Below are positions 55,527-63,189 of a stretch of 64,000 nucleotides of DNA, in pieces. Each line of letters opens with the position of its first letter. The stretch's first letter is position 1. Both the position numbers and the translations under genes were made by a program. The stretch covers positions 1 to 64,000 of the forward strand of contig CANMPK010000003.1 in assembly GCA_947499725.1 (NCBI GenBank). The letters run 5' to 3'. The notes beneath the pieces are model-generated. The model saw only the letters and a list, made by a program, of their open reading frames with translations, searched no databases and was not told where the DNA came from. The DNA is from an uncultured Paracoccaceae bacterium. GTDB lineage: Bacteria; Pseudomonadota; Alphaproteobacteria; Rhodobacterales; Rhodobacteraceae.

Positions 55527-57056
55527 ATGTCGTTTTCAATCCCTAAAAACGTTCTGCGATCCGCTTTAGTCGCGACCGCGCTCACCGCTCTCTCACCAGC
55601 AATCAGTTGGGCAGAAACTACTCTGAATGTTGCGCAACGCCAAGATCCTCAAAACCTTGATCCAATTGACACTTTCCGCCTGTCTTGGGGATCGATCGCC
55701 AGCAATGTTTTTGAAGGCCTTGTCTTCCGCGGTGAAGATCTGCAACTCCAGCCTGGTTTGGCAACGTCTTGGGAGTTTCACGACAACGAGACGCGTATTC
55801 GGTTTAACCTGAGAGAGGGTGTCGCCTTTCACAACGGCGAACCCTTCAATGCTGGGGCCGTGAAATACACCTTTGATCGTTTGCTTGGAGAGCAAGGTGC
55901 AAAGGGTCCACAGCGATCCAATTATACATCGATCAAAGAAGTCGTGGTCGTTGATGATCTCACTGTAGATTTCTTGATGGAGCGTCCAGACCCAGTTCTG
56001 ATCACCAAGCTGGCAGGTTATGGCGCAATGATCGTCCCTCCGAAGTACATCGAAGAAGTGGGTGAAGAAGCCTTCGATATGAAACCTGTTGGAACAGGCC
56101 CGTTCGCAGTGGCCGAATACACTCCGACGGTGAACGTTAAGCTGGTGAAGACAAATACCTATTGGAATGGTGAAGCCAAAGTCGATGCCGTTGATATTCG
56201 CTTCATTTCCGAAGACGCAACACGGATGGCTGAGCTTCTGTCAGGCGGCGTCGACATCGCATTGAATATTCCAAAACCATCTGTTGAGACGATCAAGCAG
56301 AACGACAATGTTGATCTGGTCGCTGTCGATGGCCCAACCGTTGTGATCAACCGATTTAACACATCAACCGGCATCACAACCGATCCGCGTGTGCGCCGCG
56401 CAATTGCCCACGCGATTGATACAAACGCGATCATCGAAGCCATGCTAGGTGGCCTTGCAAGCCCAATTTCTAGCGCGCAGGGTGAGAAGTCATTTGGCAA
56501 TGCGTCAGACTTGCAGCCCTATGCCTATGACCCAGAAAAAGCGAAAGCATTGCTCGCCGAAGCAGGCATCGCGCCGGGCACAGAGATTTCTCTCGACTTC
56601 CCAGGCAACATGGACACCTTCCGAGAAGTTTCTCAGGTGATCGCAGCTTATCTGGATATGGTTGGCCTGAAACTTAATGTGCGCCCACACGAAAACAGCG
56701 TTTACTTTAACGACATCCACCCTAACGGCAAAACAGGCGAATTGTACTACTTCGGCTGGGGTGGCTGGACCTTTGACTTTGATAACACCGCTTACCTTTT
56801 GTACCACAGCGGCGAACGTCAAAACCCATATATCGTAGACGAAAAGCTAGACGCGCTTTTGGATGCTCAGCGCGCGACATACGACACGAATGTGCGCCAA
56901 GACGCGCTGCAAGCGGTGGCCACATATGCCTATGACAACACGCTTGATCTGCCTTTGTACAACGAAGCGACCCTCTACGGCGTCAACAAGAGTGTAGAAG
57001 GCTTTGTACCTGCACCTGACGATCGTGCGCGGTATTTCAACGTCACCCTTAAGTAA
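55527..57056 (+). CDS. Peptide ABC transporter substrate-binding protein
   Basis: 509 residues with a signal peptide of about 29 residues ending SWA. SBP family 5 (DppA/OppA): LNVAQRQDPQNLDPIDTFRL, TSWEFHDNETRIRFNLREGV and PVGTGPFAVAEYTP. Binds peptide substrate in the periplasm. AGGAGAAATAA ribosome site. 95 bp after the ATPase and 64 bp before the permeases. Confidence 0.92.
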   Translation: MSFSIPKNVLRSALVATALTALSPAISWAETTLNVAQRQDPQNLDPIDTFRLSWGSIASNVFEGLVFRGEDLQLQPGLATSWEFHDNETRIRFNLREGVAFHNGEPFNAGAVKYTFDRLLGEQGAKGPQRSNYTSIKEVVVVDDLTVDFLMERPDPVLITKLAGYGAMIVPPKYIEEVGEEAFDMKPVGTGPFAVAEYTPTVNVKLVKTNTYWNGEAKVDAVDIRFISEDATRMAELLSGGVDIALNIPKPSVETIKQNDNVDLVAVDGPTVVINRFNTSTGITTDPRVRRAIAHAIDTNAIIEAMLGGLASPISSAQGEKSFGNASDLQPYAYDPEKAKALLAEAGIAPGTEISLDFPGNMDTFREVSQVIAAYLDMVGLKLNVRPHENSVYFNDIHPNGKTGELYYFGWGGWTFDFDNTAYLLYHSGERQNPYIVDEKLDALLDAQRATYDTNVRQDALQAVATYAYDNTLDLPLYNEATLYGVNKSVEGFVPAPDDRARYFNVTLK

Positions 57057-57120
57057 ATCAATCGCCGGTCCAATCTGATGCATTGGGCCGGCTCCACCCG
57101 TTTCTAAAAAGGGGGAAACG

Positions 57121-58047
57121 ATGCCCATTTTCAGATTTGTTATCCAACGATTGCTACAAGCGATCCTTGTCACGCTTGCAGTGACATTATTCGTAGCCTT
57201 TGCCATTCGCCTAACCGGCGATCCCGCGGTCATGATGGCTGGCGATTCAAGTGGAGTAACCGAAGAAGATCTCGCGCGTATTCGCGAAGCACTAGGGCTG
57301 AATAGACCCTTCTTTGTTCAGTATTTTGATTTTCTGAAAAGCTTGGTGACTGGTGATTTAGGAGAATCCTTCTTCCGAGGGTCCGTTCGCGACTTAATCG
57401 CGATTGCCATGCCGTCCACCTTACTCTTGGCCATCGCGTCAATGGCGGTTTCCATTCTGATCTCTATCCCGCTTGGCATCCATTCCGCGCTGCATAAAGG
57501 TGGGCTTTCGGATCAGTTTATCCGAGTCCTCTCCCTTGTAGGCCTGTCCTTTCCAAACTTTTGGCTTGGCATCATGCTGGTGCTTTTGTTCTCCATCACC
57601 TTTCCGATCTTTCCGGCTTCCGGCTTTGACAGCTGGCAGTCGCTCATTCTTCCTGCGACCACAATTGGGATTATCCTAACCGCAACAAACGTGAGACTCG
57701 TGCGCACACAAATGTTGGAAACGTTGTCCGCACAATATGTGATGGTTGCACGCGCAAAAGGCCTGAGCGAATGGTCCGTGATCTACAAGCACGCACTTAG
57801 AAACGCAGCGATCTCAATCGTCACCTTTCTTGGTTTGCAGTTTGGCAACCTCATTGGCGGCCTTGTGATTATTGAGCTGGTGTTCAACTGGCCCGGTATG
57901 GGAACTCTCTCTGTCGAAGCGATCTCACAACGCGACTATCCGCTATTGCAAGCAACCGTTTCCATTCTCGCGATCATGATTGTCGCTGTTAACTTGGCGG
58001 TGGACCTTGTCTACGGCCTAATCGATCCTCGCATTCGGGTGGCCTAA
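57121..58047 (+). CDS. Peptide ABC transporter permease (DppB type)
   Basis: 308 residues, six transmembrane helices. RLLQAILVTLAVTLFVAFAI at the start, the large periplasmic DppB loop (GDPAVMMAGDSSGV) and the EAA loop LVRTQMLETLSAQYVMVARAKGLSE split across the cytoplasmic turn. GGGGGAAACG ribosome site. The stop abuts the next start without a gap. Confidence 0.93.
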   Translation: MPIFRFVIQRLLQAILVTLAVTLFVAFAIRLTGDPAVMMAGDSSGVTEEDLARIREALGLNRPFFVQYFDFLKSLVTGDLGESFFRGSVRDLIAIAMPSTLLLAIASMAVSILISIPLGIHSALHKGGLSDQFIRVLSLVGLSFPNFWLGIMLVLLFSITFPIFPASGFDSWQSLILPATTIGIILTATNVRLVRTQMLETLSAQYVMVARAKGLSEWSVIYKHALRNAAISIVTFLGLQFGNLIGGLVIIELVFNWPGMGTLSVEAISQRDYPLLQATVSILAIMIVAVNLAVDLVYGLIDPRIRVA

Positions 58048-58923
58048 ATGACTGACACAACGACACAAACGACATTAAGCTGGTTCAAACGCTTTCTTTA
58101 CAGCCGCTACGCGAGCTTTGAATTTCTCACCGGTGCCTTTTTGACGGCAACTTTGGTTCTTCTCGTGATCTTCTCGGGGCTGATCTTTCCTGATGGCGGC
58201 ACGAAAGTGAACATCATGGCACGCCTGACCGAGCCGTTTCAATCTGCCGACTTTCCGCTTGGGACCGACCCGCTAGGACGCGATATTCTTGCGCGGATTA
58301 TCCACGGTGGTCGCATTTCGTTGCTGGTGGGGCTGTTTTCGGCACTGGGCGCTGTCATTCTGGGAACGGTCATCGGGCTTTTTGCTGGTTATTATCGCGG
58401 CTTTATCGATGCGTTCGTGATGCGCTTTGCGGATATCCAGTTGGCGTTGCCCTTCATATTGTTGGCCATCACCGTAATTGCGATTGTGGGCCCTGGCGTG
58501 GATCGCATCATCATTCTGATGATCGTGTCTCAGTGGGTTCAATATGCACGCTTGGTCCGTGGATCAGTGCTCAGCCTGCGTGAACGCGAATTTGTGCAAG
58601 CCGCGCGCAGCTATGGTCTGCCAAACATCAAGATTATCTTTAGCCACATTCTGCCAAACGCGATGGGGCCGTTGATCATCCTTTTAACGTTAAATGTTGC
58701 GAACAACATCCTACTGGAAAGCTCTCTAACCTTCCTAGGACTTGGTGCGGACCCGCAAACCCCAAGTTGGGGGGGCATGTTGTCCGAAGGTCGTAGCTAT
58801 ATTCAAACCGCTTGGTGGGTCACCGTTTTCCCAGGTATTGCGATCATGTTGACGGTTCTGGGCCTGAACCTTTTGGGGGACTGGCTCCGCGACGAGTTGG
58901 ATCCGCTTGGGCAAACGCGTTAG
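58048..58923 (+). CDS. Peptide ABC transporter permease (DppC type)
   Basis: 291 residues, six helices. LGTDPLGRDILARIIHGGRI is the DppC/OppC signature, and REFVQAARSYGLPNIKIIFS is its EAA loop. Completes the importer together with 53596, 55527 and 57121. A perfect hairpin follows. Confidence 0.93.
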   Translation: MTDTTTQTTLSWFKRFLYSRYASFEFLTGAFLTATLVLLVIFSGLIFPDGGTKVNIMARLTEPFQSADFPLGTDPLGRDILARIIHGGRISLLVGLFSALGAVILGTVIGLFAGYYRGFIDAFVMRFADIQLALPFILLAITVIAIVGPGVDRIIILMIVSQWVQYARLVRGSVLSLREREFVQAARSYGLPNIKIIFSHILPNAMGPLIILLTLNVANNILLESSLTFLGLGADPQTPSWGGMLSEGRSYIQTAWWVTVFPGIAIMLTVLGLNLLGDWLRDELDPLGQTR

Positions 58924-58977
58924 GTTTAATTTATAGACGAGACTTCCTTACTTTAAAGAAGTTTAGTGAGAAGGTTA

Positions 58978-59007
58978 CGGCGCATGTCGCATTTGCAGCA
59001 TGCGCCG
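58978..59007 (+). terminator. Hairpin after the ABC operon
   Basis: Perfect 9-bp stem CGGCGCATG / CATGCGCCG with a 12-nt loop. No T-run follows on the + strand. It lies between convergent genes and probably serves both. Confidence 0.6.
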
Positions 59008-59047
59008 CATAGCTAGATATCTGCTTAGGGCCGTTTGAAACCAAAAC

Positions 59048-59593
59048 TTAGGAACTGTTGATAGTTTCTTTGGACAGCTTGTACCGTTGAAACGGTTTGC
59101 GAATTTCATGGGCTTGCAGCAAGCCCGCTTCAGTGAGGAGCTTCTTTGCTGTTTGCCAATGTACGCGGAAATGCCGCGCAACTGAGACCACTGGTGCTTC
59201 GGGTTCAGCAACCTTTTTTAGCTCGCTATGATTTGCCTCGGTACGTCGTCGCCCACGCTTCAGCAAATATCCATTCCTTTTGAACATTTGCCCTAAATGT
59301 TGGGCTTTCATCCCTATTTTCTTCGCGACTTGAGCGCATGTGAACTCTGTTTTCCATAAGGAAAAAAGATCTTTCAGATAGTCGATACCTGCCAGTTCGA
59401 AAATCTGACGGACGTGCCTTGGGCTGATGTTGAGCCGTTGGGACCAGCGCAAATGATCTCGGCATCTCTCATACTCATTTTTGATCTCATCGAGGCCGTA
59501 AAGCTCGCCGCCACACGTGTTGTTGCGCACGTGAATCGCGAGGCTACCCTGCCAGTTAATAAGTCTAACTTTTTGAGTAGATAAGCGCTCCAT
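59048..59593 (-). CDS. HTH-rich protein, unrecognised
   Basis: 181 residues, very basic. Two or three helix-turn-helix-like segments are visible: SQRLNISPRHVRQIFELAGI, FTCAQVAKKIGMKAQHLGQM and VVSVARHFRVHWQTAKKLLT. I do not recognise the family. It is transcribed away from the transposition genes. It might be a DNA-binding cargo gene of the element or a remnant of a TniQ/TnsD-like protein, whose C-terminal parts also consist of HTH domains; neither can be shown here. Confidence 0.55.
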   Translation of the reverse strand: MERLSTQKVRLINWQGSLAIHVRNNTCGGELYGLDEIKNEYERCRDHLRWSQRLNISPRHVRQIFELAGIDYLKDLFSLWKTEFTCAQVAKKIGMKAQHLGQMFKRNGYLLKRGRRRTEANHSELKKVAEPEAPVVSVARHFRVHWQTAKKLLTEAGLLQAHEIRKPFQRYKLSKETINSS

Positions 59594-59642
59594 ACGCTTT
59601 CTTACAGTGCGACCTTGTATTTGGTCAAAGGCTTATCGTTCG

Positions 59643-59660
59643 GCCATATGGCATCGAACT
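59643..59660. promoter_or_regulatory. Palindrome between divergent HTH genes
   Basis: TTCGGCCATATGGC-atcgaa: perfect 10-bp core GCCATATGGC in the 218-bp gap between the divergent HTH gene (59593) and the Ner-like gene. Candidate operator for either. Confidence 0.35.
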
Positions 59661-59811
59661 TATTGAGGTTGGTGCATATGAATTGATTTCATAGATACGG
59701 CGGCCTCATAGGGGGCGTTTAGTGTAAATTGTTGATTTTATTAATTAAAAATTGATGGCCGCTCAGAATTTTCGTAGAAGTCTTGCCATCACTGGATTCG
59801 AAGGGCCTGTA

Positions 59812-60054
59812 ATGCACAAACCGACGGCAAGAGATTTAAGACAACACGAGCGGTCCAAGTATCTTCTTCGTTTGGCAGGTAGTTCTATGGCGGAGATTAG
59901 TCGTGAATTGGGCCTGAAACAGAACACCGTATCAACCGTTTCGAAAGGTTATGGTCGTTCGAGGCGAATCCAAAGTGCGATCGCCGCCAAACTTGGCAAA
60001 GCGCCAGAGAAGATTTGGCCTGATCGTTACGCGTTAAAGGGGGAAGCCAAATGA
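59812..60054 (+). CDS. Ner/Nlp-like DNA-binding regulator
   Basis: 80 residues from ATG 59812 (AAGGG upstream); the frame runs back to 59752 and that start cannot be excluded. Contains a single HTH (SMAEISRELGLKQNTVSTVS) and the family ending IQSAIAAKLGKAPEKIWPDRY, typical of phage Mu Ner and E. coli Nlp. Ner represses the Mu transposase operon. Its place just before tnsA fits a regulator of transposition. Confidence 0.75.
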   Translation: MHKPTARDLRQHERSKYLLRLAGSSMAEISRELGLKQNTVSTVSKGYGRSRRIQSAIAAKLGKAPEKIWPDRYALKGEAK

Positions 60055-60066
60055 CCTAAAAGCAAA

Positions 60067-60098
60067 AAGCCCTCGAGAGCTGCAACTCTCAAAGGCTT
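60067..60098 (+). terminator. Hairpin after the Ner-like gene
   Basis: AAGCC...GAGAG / CTCTC...GGCTT: two paired segments with a 3-by-3 internal loop, followed by CTTAGG. Likely terminator or attenuator before the tns operon. Confidence 0.5.
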
Positions 60099-60101
60099 CT
60101 T

Positions 60102-60135
60102 AGGTGTGTTCAAGATTCTAGGCCTGAATACACCT
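60102..60135. promoter_or_regulatory. Inverted repeat upstream of tnsA
   Basis: AGGTGTGTTCA (60102-60112) and TGAATACACCT (60125-60135), 10 of 11 paired with a 12-nt spacer, 124 bp before tnsA. Candidate operator, or a transposon-end structure if the element boundary is here. Two smaller inverted repeats (GCAGG/CCTGC near 60170 and GCCCA/TGGGC near 60230) follow. Confidence 0.45.
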
Positions 60136-60259
60136 TCTTCATGAACCAATTTTAGAGTCCGGTCAAGCGTGCAGGTCAGCCTGCGGGTCGGTCTCGTTCA
60201 TCCAAATTGAAGGAGCGCCTAAGCGCTGCCCAGTTGCATGGGCAGCGAGGGTGAACTGT

Positions 60260-61042
60260 ATGACAATCAATACACCCAATGACCCAGAACTAAATTTTGC
60301 AGCTGTGCGAACGCCCTTTCTCCAATCATCGCTACCGGCAGCGACCAACCTATGGCCAGAAGTGTCGGAAACGATCGGCGACCTACCACCACTTCCAAGC
60401 CGTTCAATGAGGCGCATTGCAAGACGTTCAAAAAGTAGCTCACGCGGAGGCATCGTCGTACGACTGCCTGGCTGGCAAAGATCGAGAATTGTTCTGTTTG
60501 AAAGTCGCCTAGAGCTCAACGTTCTATACGTGCTTTTGGCACGTGGAGATGTCATTGATCTGTGGGAGCAGCCACCTTCTGTTACCTACTACGATGCTAA
60601 AGGACAGCGGCGAAATCACTTCTTTGATTTCTTGATCCAAAGGGCGTCTGGGCGAAGGGAAGCAATCGCGGTTAAGCCTGCAAAGCTTGCTCGGGACAAT
60701 GGCTTTGACGATGAGTTGTGCCTTATTCGACAGGCCGTGAACAAGAATTTTGCTGACGATGTCAGGCTAATTACGGATCAATGTTTTTCGCGCGCCGAAG
60801 CCATCAATGCAGAGCGTTACTTTGACTTCGCGCGCCACCGAGATGCCGATGTCGCGGTTCAGCTAAAGCACGTGCTAGAAACGACATCCTTTCCGACCAC
60901 GATTGCGGAGTTGAGCCAGAAACTGAATGCCGGTGGGCAAGGATTTCGCACGGTGTTCCTAGCCATCTATGAGGGCTTACTGACGGCCGACAAGACAGCG
61001 CTCATTGATAGTCAAACAACCGTATTTTTAGGGGCTGTTTAA
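60260..61042 (+). CDS. TnsA-like transposition endonuclease
   Basis: 260 residues from ATG 60260, with GCGAGG nine bases upstream (GTG at 60251 overlaps that site). The central region fits the TnsA nuclease fold: FESRLELNVLYVLLARGDVI with Glu81/Glu85, NHFFDFLI with Asp123, and AIAVKPAK with Lys139. Tn7 TnsA cuts the 5' ends of the transposon while TnsB cuts the 3' ends, allowing cut-and-paste movement. A C-terminal helical part (about 190-260) would contact TnsC. The stop overlaps the tnsB start by 1 bp. Confidence 0.82.
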   Translation: MTINTPNDPELNFAAVRTPFLQSSLPAATNLWPEVSETIGDLPPLPSRSMRRIARRSKSSSRGGIVVRLPGWQRSRIVLFESRLELNVLYVLLARGDVIDLWEQPPSVTYYDAKGQRRNHFFDFLIQRASGRREAIAVKPAKLARDNGFDDELCLIRQAVNKNFADDVRLITDQCFSRAEAINAERYFDFARHRDADVAVQLKHVLETTSFPTTIAELSQKLNAGGQGFRTVFLAIYEGLLTADKTALIDSQTTVFLGAV

Positions 61043-63189
61043 TGACTTTTCCTATGCAGGTCACACCATTTGATAGGCTTACCGTTGACGGTTTAACATA
61101 CAGAAATGCAGTCGTAGATGAGGCTGGGTACACGTTTGATCGAACGGATCAAGCAAACAGATCGACTTACTATACCTTTGAGGACTTTCGTAAGGTTTTG
61201 AAACAGCCAGGCGTGCTGTTTGAGCCGGGTTACTTTTCTATCGAACGTCAAAAGTTGCGGAGCTCTGGTGTTGTGGATTCAATCCACACGCTTTCCCGTG
61301 AGACGGATACCGAGGTTATCTGGCGCTACGCGTACGTGATTGCTTTCCTAGAATTTTGGCGCACGGGTGCGGTTAAGAAGACGGAGTCCTCGACGCAAAG
61401 CTTGCTGCCTGAACTTGAAAATCATGTGAATAAGCAGGCTTATGCAGAGCAGAGCGGTTGGGCCAAAAAGCGCGCGGGTAAGAAGAAGGAATATCGCGAA
61501 CCTCCTTGTGCCCGCACTCTATTGGAATGGGTGCGCCGGTATGAAAAAGCGGGGAGTTCCCCGCTGGCGCTCGTGCCGAAAACATTTCGATCAGGTAACT
61601 GGAAGGATCGTTTCACGCTCGAGGAACTGCGGTTCCTAGGGCGTTGTATCGGTGATTATCTTACGCGTAGTCGGCTGTCTAAGCGGCGTGTTGCAGATAA
61701 CGCCAAAGTCAAATTTGAAGCGGAGAACGCTCGACGTGCCGAGCTTGGAATGCGGCCGCTAAAGGTTCCCTCAAAGCGCAAGGTCGAAAGAGAGATCGCG
61801 AAGCTTGATCCATACACCACTTATGCGCAGCGCCATGGTGTCGACGCGGCCAATCGGAAATTCATGCTGTATGAAACAGGCTTGGATGTGAGCTACCCGA
61901 TGGAGCGCATTGAAATCGATGAATGGAAAGTTGATCTGATCACAATCCTTGCTGAACGCGGTGCGCTCGACAACTTATCGCCGAAACAATTGGCAGCCCT
62001 GCCAAGAGGGAGGCGTTGGCTTTATCTCGCCATTGATGCTGCTACGCGTTGTGTTCTTGGCATGCGGCTCTGTGTGGAACCAAACGCAGAAGATGCGATT
62101 GCATTACTTGCTGATGTGACACAGGACAAATCAAGTTTGGCTGCTGCTGCTGGGTGCCAATCCGATTGGGGGCAATATGGCGGTCTCAAGACCGTCGCTA
62201 CCGATCTCGGTGCGGCATTTGTCGATAATAGGTTTCGGGCAGCGGTATTCGATGCAGGTGGCTCTCCAGAAACCCCGACAGGTGGTTTGCCACAATTGCG
62301 GCCGCAAGTGGAACGGATCTTCGGAACTTTTGGGACAGATTTGATGCCTGGCCTTGCTGGCCGGACATTTTCGAACCCAAAGGAGAGAGGTGATTATCCT
62401 TCTGAGGAGATGGCCGCGATTACAGATGATCAATTGATGCAGATTTTGATTTTGTACGTCGTGGACGTTTATCACAACCGGCCACATGCAGGGCTTAAAG
62501 GCGAGACACCAAACAATTGTTGGAAACGACTGAGTAAAGAAAAAGGTGTTGTGCCAGATGTCCCTGAGCGGATCAGGCGTCGCGCTTTTGGGAAGCCACA
62601 AAACCGTAAAGTCTCGGGTCGTGGTGTCCGTGTATTTGGGATCGATTATACCTGTGCTGCGTTGCGGCACTTCCACCTTCACAGCCATGAAACCCATGTT
62701 GATCTGCGGGTAGATCTTAATGACATCGGTTGGGTTATGGTTCGAATTGGAGAAGAGTGGTTCCCTGCAACAGCATTGCAAAAGTGCTTTGACGGTGTGT
62801 CTTACGATGAGTGGGAGGCGGCAGCGCGCCAGCTGCGGCTTAAATATCGGGAGGAAGCAGCTCTTCATGAAAGTATGGTCGTGGAGGCCTTCGAAAAAAT
62901 TTCGAGGGTGAATGCTACGGCTGAGGCGACAATTGGTGTTGCTTTGCGTTCCGTGACACCTGCGGGTTTACGCCGTGGAGAAGAAGATCTCTTTGTGGGG
63001 TTGTCTATCGCCCCAGATGATCCAGAGGAGTTTGACTTGCCTCAAGACGAGGACCTTTTTGGTTACATAATACCTCTCGTCGACAAGGGGGGTGACGGAG
63101 CTGCTGCAATCCCAGAAGCAATTGATGCTCAAGAGCCCGCAGCCGAAGACGATCACGAGTCTCTTACATGGAAGTTCGATGATGAATAG
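61042..63189 (+). CDS. TnsB/TniA-like DDE transposase
   Basis: 715 residues, the size of TnsB. N-terminal HTH-containing DNA-binding part (about 60-250), then an RNase-H fold with catalytic Asp293 (EIDEWKVDLI), Asp388 (ATDLGAAFVDNR) and Glu424 (PQVERIFGTFGTD), spacing D-95-D-36-E. A Mu-type C-terminal beta-barrel follows (about 530-590), and an acidic tail ends the protein (EPAAEDDHESLTWKFDDE). It binds the transposon ends and joins 3' ends to target DNA. The last 8 bp overlap the next gene. Confidence 0.9.
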   Translation: MTFPMQVTPFDRLTVDGLTYRNAVVDEAGYTFDRTDQANRSTYYTFEDFRKVLKQPGVLFEPGYFSIERQKLRSSGVVDSIHTLSRETDTEVIWRYAYVIAFLEFWRTGAVKKTESSTQSLLPELENHVNKQAYAEQSGWAKKRAGKKKEYREPPCARTLLEWVRRYEKAGSSPLALVPKTFRSGNWKDRFTLEELRFLGRCIGDYLTRSRLSKRRVADNAKVKFEAENARRAELGMRPLKVPSKRKVEREIAKLDPYTTYAQRHGVDAANRKFMLYETGLDVSYPMERIEIDEWKVDLITILAERGALDNLSPKQLAALPRGRRWLYLAIDAATRCVLGMRLCVEPNAEDAIALLADVTQDKSSLAAAAGCQSDWGQYGGLKTVATDLGAAFVDNRFRAAVFDAGGSPETPTGGLPQLRPQVERIFGTFGTDLMPGLAGRTFSNPKERGDYPSEEMAAITDDQLMQILILYVVDVYHNRPHAGLKGETPNNCWKRLSKEKGVVPDVPERIRRRAFGKPQNRKVSGRGVRVFGIDYTCAALRHFHLHSHETHVDLRVDLNDIGWVMVRIGEEWFPATALQKCFDGVSYDEWEAAARQLRLKYREEAALHESMVVEAFEKISRVNATAEATIGVALRSVTPAGLRRGEEDLFVGLSIAPDDPEEFDLPQDEDLFGYIIPLVDKGGDGAAAIPEAIDAQEPAAEDDHESLTWKFDDE

